The notes below the pieces were generated by a model, which was given only the letters and a program-made list of their open reading frames with translations, ran no database searches and had not been told where the DNA came from. From Teredinibacter sp. KSP-S5-2 (GTDB lineage: Bacteria > Pseudomonadota > Gammaproteobacteria > Pseudomonadales > Cellvibrionaceae): a stretch of DNA of 64,000 bases. Both the position numbers and the translations under genes were made by a program. The stretch covers positions 2,044,001 through 2,108,000 of the forward strand of contig NZ_CP120416.1 in assembly GCF_032773895.1 (NCBI RefSeq), in the 5' to 3' direction. This document shows positions 7,399-15,734 of this stretch, piece by piece; within the stretch, counting starts at the first letter, position 1, and the number at the start of each line of letters is the position of its first letter.

Positions 7399-10300
7399 AT
7401 GAAAAGTGCGAGGGCGTCTCAGTCAGTTAAAAAAAGCGAAGGGCAATCCAGTCGAAATGGAAAGACTGTTTCTGCTTCGGGTTACCATCGACAAGGTTCT
7501 AATCTGGGGAATCGCTCACTCGAATCACTATTGAAATCACGGCGTGACGCCAGTAGTGAGATGATGTCACCCAATAACGCACGTCCTTTTTCCCGATTGA
7601 GTGAATTACTAAAAAGCGGATGTTCCGGAAATTCGTTATCGGTTGGTGAGCGTCAAGGTATGGAGGTCAGCCTTGGGCTGGATTTAAGTGCAGCACGGTT
7701 ACATCAGAACGATAACGTTAAGCCTGTATTGCAGCAGGCGGGAGCTCATGCGCTTTCTGTGGGCAAACATATTTTGTTGTCACCAGGGTTAACCGGAGAA
7801 AACAAAACCCGCGCCATTAATCATGAGCTTGTGCATACGGCGCAAGCGAATATGGCCAGTCCGAATTTAGCGAGCCCTATTGTTCTCGGCAGTCATCGAG
7901 CCGAGCATGAGTTCCAGGCTAATAATTTGAGTCGACTAGATAACGGTAAGACGTCGGCCTTTAGGCTTAAATCCTCTTCGCCCAATGTGGCTCGTCGTCA
8001 GTCGCCAAATGAAACAGGTTCACCTCCTGTGTCACTCCCTCAGCCTGACCCGGCCCAACAATTTAACCCGGTTAATTTGATATTTAAGCCTGGCGCACCT
8101 TGGTTGGTTATTGCAGAAGAAGGGGCAAGGCATGCCGATGTTGCCTATGAGCTTTATGGTGTGGATATCTCGTCCATCATGGAGCCAAAGAAAATGGAAA
8201 GCGTTTTCGGGTTGAGATATTTCGAGGGCCACTATCAATATGAAATTGTTCAGGGTCTGTTGAAGAGCAAGTACCTCAATCAGTTTCAGCAGAAAATGGG
8301 CAGCATGTTGGATGATGATGTACGACGGGCCAAAAGCATACTGCTCAATACTTATATTGATAGTGATGAAGAAAACACTTTGATGGGGATTGTTCGCTAT
8401 TGGGCAAAAACCAAAAACTGGGTTGCCCCGGACGGTAATTCCTACTTTGATTGCTTTTTAAGTCGTTTAAAGAACAGTAGTCTGCATACAAGTTATTTGT
8501 TCGGATTGCATACAAGAAACAGTCGCTCATTCCTGGATGAGCTGTATGACAACATTGAGGATGATACAGGAGAACTGAATACGCTCATCGCGCAGAACAG
8601 TATCAAGCATGGTGGTTATCGGCCTTTCTGGCATCAGTATCGAGAAAAGCAGGCGGGAAGATCGCCCGCTGGTGATGTGAATAATGCGCTGGTGAATCGC
8701 TCGACGAATATGATTTTGAATCGTATTGAGGGTTATACCTCCGGTGCAGATAGTACCACTGTTGCGGAAGTCTTGACTGGATTACCCCCTCGCGAACAGT
8801 CTGCGGTGCTGCGCCAGATAATGTCCCGTCATGATGAGGCTAAATTCTCTATTCCCTTTACGGATATCGGTTTGGTTGGTCGTTTTGGTGAGCCGACCAA
8901 ACAACACATGCTCTACTATTTGTTTGAAAACTTAGATGACGGCGACAAACAGCGTGTAGCGGAATCACTGCAAAAAACGGGCGTGATGTCGGCGGATGCG
9001 ATTAAGCATTACAAAGGTGGTCGCAGTTGGGCAGGGCAGTATCTGCCAATGACTACCTATTGGGGCTCCCAGGCCACGCAATTTTATGCGGATAAAGCAG
9101 TGCAAACGGATAACCCTCTATGGATGGTTCCAGGGGCCTTTTCCGCCCTTTGGACCCCCGAGACGGCAAGTCAAACAATACTGACTTTGGGCACGGCGGG
9201 CCTGGGTGGCGCCTTAGCCCAAGGACCAATGTGGCTACAAAAAACAGCGCTAGTACTTGGCACTGGCTCTGCTGCTTACCAGGGAACACTGGCGATAACG
9301 GAACTCATTACTGGTCGTGATGCATATACGGGTAAACCGCTTGACCAAGTAGAGATGATAACGCGAGGTATTATGGCCGTCGCGAATGCCATTTTTGTGG
9401 TTGCGGGTTTTTACGGTGCCAGGCAACTTGCTGGTCGTCCGACAACTGCTTTGGCAAGAGGGAATGGAACGGTTAACAGTGAGGTTGGGGCTGGCCCTCG
9501 CTCAGGAAGGCCTTTTGCGGGGGATGGGGTTGAAGTCAAAATTTTATCCTCCGATGGTTCTGGTAATGTCCAATTTATCGCTCGACATACCAGCGGGGAC
9601 ATAGCTATCGGACGAATTAATATGTCTACCGGGAATGGGTCTGCGGTTATTAATGGCTCGCGCACAGTCACGATATCCGGTGGTGAAGTGATTCCGCCCA
9701 GGCTTGCACTTACAGCAGAGCTTGGTCCTCAACAGTCAACGGCTTTAGTACGATCTCCCTCCCAAATGGCTCTAAGCGGAAATCAGCCGATTATCGATTT
9801 GGCTCCCCTGCCTGGCGGTGGTTATGGATTACCGGGTAGATCCCCTGCGGGGCTATTACCAGCGGGTTCCAGCACCGCTTTGACTCGCCCGCATTTGGGT
9901 TCACGAATTATATTGCCTTCGCTCGCACCTGCACCGGGGCAGGCACCTGTGTATTCTTTACCTCTGGGCAATCAGGGGCAGGGCGGGGTTATGCTGATGA
10001 ATCGAGGGCTGCAGCCAAACGATTTTGCCAATAACGGTTTTAGAGGTTCGACAATTGCAGATGACCCCACTCAGATGCGTTTATGGATGGCCGCAGAAAG
10101 GCAACTGGCAACGTCGCCACGTAACAACGCTTATAAACGCTGGCTAACGGCAGTAAGGGACGGTTCTGTTCATTCGTGGTCCAGTGAGGAACTCGGAAAG
10201 GTTTATTCTGCAATGTGGGATAAATACAAAGTGTTGGCCAGGGCTGAAGGAATTGATGTTGCCACCATTCACCACTGGAACTACAACAAAAGTGACTTCC

Positions 10301-10635
10301 CGTTGCAGGTGGTGGACCCGCGTCACCTGATGCCAGTTTATGGGCAAGACTTGTTGCGGGGAGGTTACCATCCGGTACATCAAGGCGGTTTACATCCGCT
10401 GACGACCAGTGGCCATCCAACTAACGATCCTGTTGCTCCGATCCATGTTATTCCTTTGGAAAACTATAATGTCCCCGCGCCGAACTTGAATTACCCTGGT
10501 ATGCCGGATTGGTGGCATCCGCCTATGGCTCCACCAGAGCAAATAATGCCGTTTGGTTGGGACCCTTATTACCCTCCGCTGGGAAACTGGCCTCCGGAAC
10601 TAATGCAGCTTTATCCTTTTTTAGCACCTAGATAA
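7399..10635 (+). CDS. DUF4157-domain polymorphic toxin with HNH/Endo VII-like C-terminus
   Basis: A 1078-residue protein without signal peptide. Residues about 85-155 form a DUF4157 domain ending in the zincin-like motif H142-E143-L144-V145-H146; DUF4157 proteins are known cargo or effectors of extracellular contractile injection systems. Hydrophobic Gly/Ala-rich segments near residues 605-680 include 'TGRDAYTGKPL', resembling the pre-toxin (PT-TG) linker of polymorphic toxins. The C-terminal region has H958-H959-W960, then 'VDPRHL' (972-977) and 'YHPVHQGGLHPL' (990-1001), the pattern of HNH/Endo VII-fold toxin nucleases. A Pro/Trp-rich tail follows (about 1025-1078). Nuclease activity is inference. 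A GNAT-like gene follows 135 bases downstream. Confidence 0.85.
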   Translation: MKSARASQSVKKSEGQSSRNGKTVSASGYHRQGSNLGNRSLESLLKSRRDASSEMMSPNNARPFSRLSELLKSGCSGNSLSVGERQGMEVSLGLDLSAARLHQNDNVKPVLQQAGAHALSVGKHILLSPGLTGENKTRAINHELVHTAQANMASPNLASPIVLGSHRAEHEFQANNLSRLDNGKTSAFRLKSSSPNVARRQSPNETGSPPVSLPQPDPAQQFNPVNLIFKPGAPWLVIAEEGARHADVAYELYGVDISSIMEPKKMESVFGLRYFEGHYQYEIVQGLLKSKYLNQFQQKMGSMLDDDVRRAKSILLNTYIDSDEENTLMGIVRYWAKTKNWVAPDGNSYFDCFLSRLKNSSLHTSYLFGLHTRNSRSFLDELYDNIEDDTGELNTLIAQNSIKHGGYRPFWHQYREKQAGRSPAGDVNNALVNRSTNMILNRIEGYTSGADSTTVAEVLTGLPPREQSAVLRQIMSRHDEAKFSIPFTDIGLVGRFGEPTKQHMLYYLFENLDDGDKQRVAESLQKTGVMSADAIKHYKGGRSWAGQYLPMTTYWGSQATQFYADKAVQTDNPLWMVPGAFSALWTPETASQTILTLGTAGLGGALAQGPMWLQKTALVLGTGSAAYQGTLAITELITGRDAYTGKPLDQVEMITRGIMAVANAIFVVAGFYGARQLAGRPTTALARGNGTVNSEVGAGPRSGRPFAGDGVEVKILSSDGSGNVQFIARHTSGDIAIGRINMSTGNGSAVINGSRTVTISGGEVIPPRLALTAELGPQQSTALVRSPSQMALSGNQPIIDLAPLPGGGYGLPGRSPAGLLPAGSSTALTRPHLGSRIILPSLAPAPGQAPVYSLPLGNQGQGGVMLMNRGLQPNDFANNGFRGSTIADDPTQMRLWMAAERQLATSPRNNAYKRWLTAVRDGSVHSWSSEELGKVYSAMWDKYKVLARAEGIDVATIHHWNYNKSDFPLQVVDPRHLMPVYGQDLLRGGYHPVHQGGLHPLTTSGHPTNDPVAPIHVIPLENYNVPAPNLNYPGMPDWWHPPMAPPEQIMPFGWDPYYPPLGNWPPELMQLYPFLAPR

Positions 10636-10770
10636 ATACGTAGAAATTATTGATTGGTGTTGTTTGGCTGCGGTCGTTCGCGACAGTTTTTGCGTATGAA
10701 ACTTGATTGGACTCTGTCAGTCTAATCCCCTCGTTAATATCCAGATAGACCAATTTTACCTAGGAGTTTT

Positions 10771-11229
10771 ATGAGCAAAATATGCTATGTCCGAATGGAT
10801 GAAGTTACGCCAGACCAGTTTTTACCGTTATTAAATAAACAGAAGATCCGAACTCACTTGATCAAGCATCATTTATTTGACGAAGAAACAACGAAGGAGT
10901 GGATGGCGGATAAAGTAGAAATGGATTCAAACCCAAAGTGTCGAGTTCGTGCCGTTATAGTGGACTCCTGTTTGGCCGGTTGGTGTGGTATTCAACTTGA
11001 AGAAGGGAAATATGAAATCGCTATTGTTTTAGATGATGATTTTTGGGGAGCAGGCAAACGCGTGTTTCAGAAAATAATGGAATGGGCTCGAGAGTTTAAA
11101 CATCAAACCTTATTGATTCATTTTTTAAATACCCGTCCTAAATATAAGTTTTTGCAGAAGATGGCGAGAAGCGTGTGCGAAACGGAACTCATGGGGAATA
11201 AGTTTACAACCTACGAATTGATTGTTTAG
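10771..11229 (+). CDS. GNAT-like acetyltransferase fold protein
   Basis: A 152-residue protein with an AGGAG Shine-Dalgarno 5 bases before ATG. The segment 'LAGWCGIQLEEGKYEIAIVLDDDFWGAGKRV' region (residues 68-99, quoted only in outline: GIQLEE, IAIVLDDDFWGAG) matches the beta4-alpha3 acetyl-CoA-binding part of GNAT enzymes, with 'FWGAGKRVF' as a weak Q/RxxGxG/A equivalent. The C-terminal half ('HFLNTRPKYKFLQKMA') fits the usual GNAT helix alpha4. It lies directly downstream of the toxin-like gene, in the place where an immunity or effector-modifying gene would be expected, but GNAT proteins are rarely immunity proteins. A strong terminator follows. Confidence 0.65.
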   Translation: MSKICYVRMDEVTPDQFLPLLNKQKIRTHLIKHHLFDEETTKEWMADKVEMDSNPKCRVRAVIVDSCLAGWCGIQLEEGKYEIAIVLDDDFWGAGKRVFQKIMEWAREFKHQTLLIHFLNTRPKYKFLQKMARSVCETELMGNKFTTYELIV

Positions 11230-11302
11230 GGAGTTTAATTGGAATTAATCACTTGTCTGAAATAAATCTCATCTTCATTTATATTCATAAATATGCATCC
11301 CA

Positions 11303-11346
11303 AATACTTTCAACTACCCACTTGTAGGTAGTTGAAAGTATTTTTA
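11303..11346 (+). terminator. Strong intrinsic terminator after the GNAT gene
   Basis: Perfect 16-base-pair inverted repeat (11303-11318 with 11327-11342, loop of 8) followed by a T-rich stretch. The A-rich left flank would let it act weakly in the other direction. It closes the toxin/GNAT unit. Confidence 0.85.
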
Positions 11347-12037
11347 TTTCTTGTTCCTGATGTCTGATCCTGTCTGTGTGTCCTGATTTCTCGTTTCTCA
11401 ATATGTAGGCGTTTTCTGTTTTCTTTTAACGAGATTGATTTTCTGTTCGTTTTAAATGGCAGATGTCGAGAAATGAGTCGTGTTTATGGAAGTGTTATTT
11501 GAGAGAGTCTTATTTTTGTGAAGATTTTACAAATATTTTACATTCTGATATTGACGTATTTTTTTAAGATTTAATTGTTTGCACTGGCGGGGTTTTCTTG
11601 TCTAAAAAACAGAATAACAGATTTTTTTAGTATGAAAAGTAGAAATTAAAGTTGTTGGTGCTTTGGTTGTGATGCCGTAATAGTTGTTGTTTGTGCATGC
11701 AGAAATAATGGGTTAACAGAAATCTTGTGTCTGTTTATCCGTGAAATTTATTGTTGTGTGGTGAGTGTTTATCTTCCTCTTTCGGCATGTTTGTTGTGTT
11801 TTTGTAAAATAACAATGAAATGTGAAATCGATTCATTGTTCTTGCTGTTGTCGTTTGTTAAAAATGGCTGTCTTTGTGCAAGCTATATAAATAAAAAAAT
11901 TGTCTTGTAAAAACAAATTGGTCGATTTTCCATTGGACGCACATATTTGAAGGCCAGGATTGAGGGGTCTCTTAATTCTGTGGGCTGAGCTTGATTGAAA
12001 TAAAAGTGTAATAAAACTGTAATAATAAGAGAGTGTT
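11347..12037. other. Long AT-rich intergenic region
   Basis: About 690 bases without a believable coding region; the ORF at 11725-11910 is Cys/Leu-rich with no ribosome site of note. It probably includes the promoter of the first metzincin gene, perhaps with a long leader. No tRNA, repeat array or insertion-sequence end is seen. Confidence 0.5.
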
Positions 12038-13405
12038 ATGAAGATTTTTCGCTTCATGTTTGTGGTGTTGTTTGGTGGGGGTTATGTTTTTCAGCCAGTG
12101 TCTGCACAAAACTCTCCTAACTTGTTTGATGTGTCTGGTGAAGTGGCGGTTTTAAAAGCAGGATTTTTATCCGATGGCAGCTTGGATATCAAAAATGAAA
12201 CTGTAATTCCCGGCCTTGGGTACTTAAAAGTACTACAGAAAGAAAGCAATAGTGAGAGTGAAGTCATCTATGGTTATTTGCGCAGTGATGTTAGTCAGGA
12301 TCATTTTGAATATATTAATACTACGATTGGTGTAAACAAAAAAAACAGGAAAATTTCCGCACACTTCGAAATTGAGGGCAAGCAGTACACGCTAAATGCC
12401 ACAAGAACGGGTTATCGATTTGTTCATAAACCAAAACCCGAACTGCCTGAGTTTGATCGGGAGCTGCCCGTGAATCATAGGGTTTTAAATGAGAGTATGC
12501 TGCGAAAAGAGGCGGTTGGCAGTGGGTTGCTTGGTGCAGAGACGGATATGAATGGCAACATCGTCATTGATGCATTTATTGGTTTTTCTCAGTCTGCTGC
12601 AGACGTCGTCGGAGATATTGATGCAGAAGCGGCTATGCTGGTGGGCTCTGTTAACAGCGGTTTAATGAATTCAAATATTCAAGGTATTCGTCTTAACCTT
12701 GTTGGGACTGGTATTCATTCAGAAAACCCGGGAATAGTGGTTTCGGCGCTCAATGATGTTGAAAATTGGTTTCGCGCCGATATCGAACGTTTATCACCAG
12801 ATTTTGTTGCATCTGTTCAAATGCCTACAGGCGCTGCCGGGGAGGCGGGCGGTTATGCTTATGTTCCTGGCTATGTTCAAGTGGTTGGTCAGCCATGGCC
12901 AAATGCTTACCGTCACGAGGTTGGCCACAGTATTGGAGCTTCCCATTGTCAAAATGAAGGCGGATCACCGTGGAGTTACGGATATGGGTTTGATGCTGGC
13001 GGTAGCGATAAAACACATATGTGTGGTAATACCATTAATTATTACTCCAACCCGGAAGTTACTTTTAATGGACGAGTATTAGGTCGACCTGACACAGAAG
13101 ATATGGCCAGGCTATGGCGCGAACGTGCAGCAGAAATATCAATGCATAGAGTCAGTCTCGCAGGGGGAAATTCGTCAAGTAGCAGTACTTCATCTAATTC
13201 GTCGAGTAGCAGTTCAGCCTCTAGTTCTTCAAGTGGCGGTTCAACTTCAAGCTCTTCATCCAGTTCTTCGAGCAGTAGCTCATCTTCAAGTTCGTCAAAT
13301 AGTAGTTCTTCTGGTTCGGGGTTGGCGTCACCCAATTCCGGTGGAGGGAGTTTTTCCTGCGTAATGTTTTTGTTGCTGCTTTGTGGTTTTTTTAGAAGGC
13401 GGTAA
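12038..13405 (+). CDS. Secreted metzincin protease 1 with poly-Ser linker and GlyGly-CTERM-like anchor
   Basis: A 455-residue precursor with signal peptide (residues 1-23, 'PVSAQ'). A family-specific N-domain (about 25-130) precedes the catalytic domain. The zinc motif is H293-E-x-G-H297-x-x-G300-x-x-H303 ('HEVGHSIGASH'), the full metzincin HExxHxxGxxH, followed by 'THMCGNTINYYSNP' as the Met-turn region; this resembles reprolysin-like M12B/M72 peptidases. A 47-residue Ser-rich linker (379-425) leads to a C-terminus with Gly-Gly-Gly, a hydrophobic helix and Arg-Arg-Arg, matching the GlyGly-CTERM sorting signal handled by rhombosortase. First of three tandem paralogues; the enzyme likely degrades extracellular protein from the cell surface. 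Confidence 0.88.
   Translation: MKIFRFMFVVLFGGGYVFQPVSAQNSPNLFDVSGEVAVLKAGFLSDGSLDIKNETVIPGLGYLKVLQKESNSESEVIYGYLRSDVSQDHFEYINTTIGVNKKNRKISAHFEIEGKQYTLNATRTGYRFVHKPKPELPEFDRELPVNHRVLNESMLRKEAVGSGLLGAETDMNGNIVIDAFIGFSQSAADVVGDIDAEAAMLVGSVNSGLMNSNIQGIRLNLVGTGIHSENPGIVVSALNDVENWFRADIERLSPDFVASVQMPTGAAGEAGGYAYVPGYVQVVGQPWPNAYRHEVGHSIGASHCQNEGGSPWSYGYGFDAGGSDKTHMCGNTINYYSNPEVTFNGRVLGRPDTEDMARLWRERAAEISMHRVSLAGGNSSSSSTSSNSSSSSSASSSSSGGSTSSSSSSSSSSSSSSSSSNSSSSGSGLASPNSGGGSFSCVMFLLLLCGFFRRR
13172..13312 (+). repeat. Poly-serine-encoding low-complexity repeat
   Basis: About 47 codons, nearly all Ser (TCA, AGT, AGC, TCT, TCG) with a few Thr, Asn, Ala and Gly. Such linkers are typical of Cellvibrio/Saccharophagus secreted enzymes and separate catalytic from anchoring or binding modules. 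Mixed codon use limits, but does not exclude, replication slippage. Confidence 0.9.
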
Positions 13406-13548
13406 AAAAGAGGTTAATCTGACATTCCTTTAGGTAAAAAACTCCAAGTTTTTGATTGGGTGATTGCCTGAGTAATTGCTTTTAAAGCAGTGAATGTTGG
13501 GGCGACAAAGTAATAATAATTAAATGATAATTATAAGAGAAACATAAT

Positions 13549-15234
13549 ATGAAAAATTTACTTGTTGCACTCACACTTTCTAGTGGGTGTTTTATCGTTC
13601 ACAACGGCTACGCACAAAGTTCACCTAACTTGTTTGATGTGTCTGGTGAGAAAGCAAGTTTAAATGCTGCTTTTTTGCCCGATGGCAGCTTGGATATTAA
13701 AAATGAAACAGTGATTCCCGGATTGGGTTATTTAAAAGTACTGCAGAAGGAAAGTGCAGGTGATAACGAAGTTATTTATGGTTATTTGCGCACTGATGTC
13801 AGTCAGGATCACGGTGACTATATCAATGCAACAATTGGTGTTAATAAAAAGACAAAAAAGATTTCAGCGCACTTTGAAATAGGGGGAGAGCAATATGCGT
13901 TAAGTTCTTCTCCCTCGGGATACCGATTTGTTCACAGACAAAAACCTGATACGCCACTATTCGATCAGGAACTGCCTGCTCCTCCCAAAATGAATATGCA
14001 AAACAAAGTAAGCAAGTCTGCGGTAGATGCTGACTTAAGTCGTGCGGAGATTGATGCGAATGGCGATATTGTTATCGATGCCTTTATCGGCTTCTCTCAA
14101 GCTGCGGCAAATGCAGTGGGAGATATTGATGCTGAGGCGGCGATGCTCGTGGGGTCAGTAAACAGCGGGTTGATTAACTCCAATATTCAAGGTATTCGTT
14201 TGAATCTTGTTGGGACGGGAATTCACCCTGAGAATCCCGGTGTTGTGACTTCCGTTCTCAGTAATGTTGAAAATTGGTTTCGCGCGGATATCGAACGTTT
14301 ATCGCCAGACTTTGTTGCATCTGTTCAGGTTCCTACCGGAGCGCCAGGTGAGGCGGGAGGTTGGGCATATGCTCCCGGTTATGTTCAGGTGGTCGGGCAT
14401 GCCTGGCCAAACGCGTATCGCCACGAGGTCGGCCACAGCGTTGGCGCATCTCACTGTCAGGCAGATGGTGGTTCAAGGTGGAGTTATGGTTACGGTTATG
14501 ACGCAGGTAACGGCGACAGAACCCATATGTGTGGCAACACCATTAACTACTATTCGAGCCCGGATGTTACTTACAACGGAAGAGTGTTGGGACGACCCAA
14601 TATGGAAGATATGGCGAGATTGTGGCGTGAACGTGCTGCGGAAATATCGATGCACCGGATCAGCTCAACGGGAGGCAGCTCGTCAACTAGTAGCTCATCA
14701 TCAAGCAGCTCTTCTTCGAGTTCTTCAAGTAGCTCTTCCTCAAGCTCAAGCTCCAGTTCTTCATCGTCAGGTGGTGGAGTATGCAGCTCAAGCCAATACG
14801 TAGGGGGAACGAGCTACTCAGTTGGAGCGTTGGTGCAAAACCGGGCCAATGAATACCGCTGTACGGTGAGCGGTTGGTGCTCATCCACTGCATCTTGGGC
14901 ATATGAACCTGGAGTAGGCCAATACTGGACTATGGCGTGGGATTTAATTGGCCCGTGTGGTTCAAACAGTTCCAGCTCATCAAGCTCAAGTTCTACATCA
15001 ACCTCAAGTTCAAGTTCAAGCTCATCGAGCTCGAGTAGTTCGTCTTCGTCGAGTTCCGGCGGTGTAAGTTGTTCTGGCTTAGTTCTTTGGGATGCGGCGA
15101 CGGTATACTCTGGTGGAAGCCGTGCCCAGTTAAACGGCGTTCAGTACACCGCAAATTGGTGGACGCTAGGCGATAACCCCGAGCAAAACTCTGGTCAATG
15201 GCAAGTTTGGACGAATAACGGAAGTTGTTTGTAA
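13549..15234 (+). CDS. Secreted metzincin protease 2 with two chitin-binding modules
   Basis: A 561-residue precursor with signal peptide (1-23, 'GYAQS'). The N-domain and catalytic domain are close paralogues of the preceding gene; zinc motif H292-E-x-G-H296-x-x-G-x-x-H302 and Met-turn 'THMCGN'. Instead of an anchor it has a Ser linker (377-407), a CBM73-like module (412-470; 'GWCSSTASWAYEPGVG'), a second Ser linker (474-503) and a CBM5/12-like module (507-561; 'WDAATVYSGG', 'YTANWWT'). The binding modules suggest a protease targeted to chitin, stripping protein from cuticle or shell; that use is inferred. The upstream A/T-rich leader ends in an AAGAGAAAC ribosome-site region. Confidence 0.88.
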   Translation: MKNLLVALTLSSGCFIVHNGYAQSSPNLFDVSGEKASLNAAFLPDGSLDIKNETVIPGLGYLKVLQKESAGDNEVIYGYLRTDVSQDHGDYINATIGVNKKTKKISAHFEIGGEQYALSSSPSGYRFVHRQKPDTPLFDQELPAPPKMNMQNKVSKSAVDADLSRAEIDANGDIVIDAFIGFSQAAANAVGDIDAEAAMLVGSVNSGLINSNIQGIRLNLVGTGIHPENPGVVTSVLSNVENWFRADIERLSPDFVASVQVPTGAPGEAGGWAYAPGYVQVVGHAWPNAYRHEVGHSVGASHCQADGGSRWSYGYGYDAGNGDRTHMCGNTINYYSSPDVTYNGRVLGRPNMEDMARLWRERAAEISMHRISSTGGSSSTSSSSSSSSSSSSSSSSSSSSSSSSSSSGGGVCSSSQYVGGTSYSVGALVQNRANEYRCTVSGWCSSTASWAYEPGVGQYWTMAWDLIGPCGSNSSSSSSSSSTSTSSSSSSSSSSSSSSSSSSGGVSCSGLVLWDAATVYSGGSRAQLNGVQYTANWWTLGDNPEQNSGQWQVWTNNGSCL

Positions 15235-15314
15235 CCATCCATATTGTTTTTTGTTAGCTCTAAGAGCTGTTTGAGATTTGTGAATTAGTAACCCTTGTAC
15301 CAAATCTCTTTTTT

Positions 15315-15342
15315 CGGCATCCATTTTGGGTGCCGTTTTTTT
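15315..15342 (+). terminator. Intrinsic terminator after protease 2
   Basis: CGGCATCC pairs with GGGTGCCG (one G-T wobble) across a 5-base loop and is followed by seven T. It is in the correct orientation and about 80 bases after the stop codon of protease 2. Confidence 0.85.
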
Positions 15343-15734
15343 AATCTACCTTTTTACACTCTGCTTATTGGCTGTGAACGGCAATCTGAGTGTCGATGAT
15401 TGATTTGTTTTCTGTCAATTCCACTAAATAAATTTATATTCTAATGCATGCATAATGAGTGCTAAAGTCTTGTCCCATTACTTGACCTTAGTCACTTGTA
15501 TCGTAGGTCAAGGTTTTTTCAGACAAGTATCTCTTCTATTTATGTTTACAAAGCAAAGAGTGGAGATTACTGGCTGTAAGTTTCGGGTTAAATCATTCGC
15601 TATTACCAGTCTATTTGTGGTTTTTTCTGGTAATGCGTGTACTTGTTTTGGTTGACTCAGTTTTCCTGTTTGAGATGTCTATGGTGAAGGCCGTTTAACT
15701 CCGAACAGACATTCGATCAGTGGTAAGAGAAAAA
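15343..15734. other. Intergenic region with an internal terminator-like hairpin
   Basis: No credible protein gene (the ORF 15455-15655 lacks a ribosome site and sensible composition). An 8-base-pair inverted repeat CTTGACCT/AGGTCAAG (15481-15488, 15505-15512) is followed by G and six T, so a short transcript may end near 15519 upstream of protease 3. It could be a small RNA, an attenuator or a remnant; no further support. Confidence 0.5.

Noticed and set aside
13042-13335. 97-residue minus-strand ORF rich in Glu and Leu
   Set aside because: It is the antisense reading of the poly-Ser linker of protease 1; acidic Leu-rich antisense frames are expected from Ser codons.
15455-15655. 66-residue ORF between proteases 2 and 3
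   Set aside because: No ribosome site, crosses the terminator-like hairpin and has no recognisable features.
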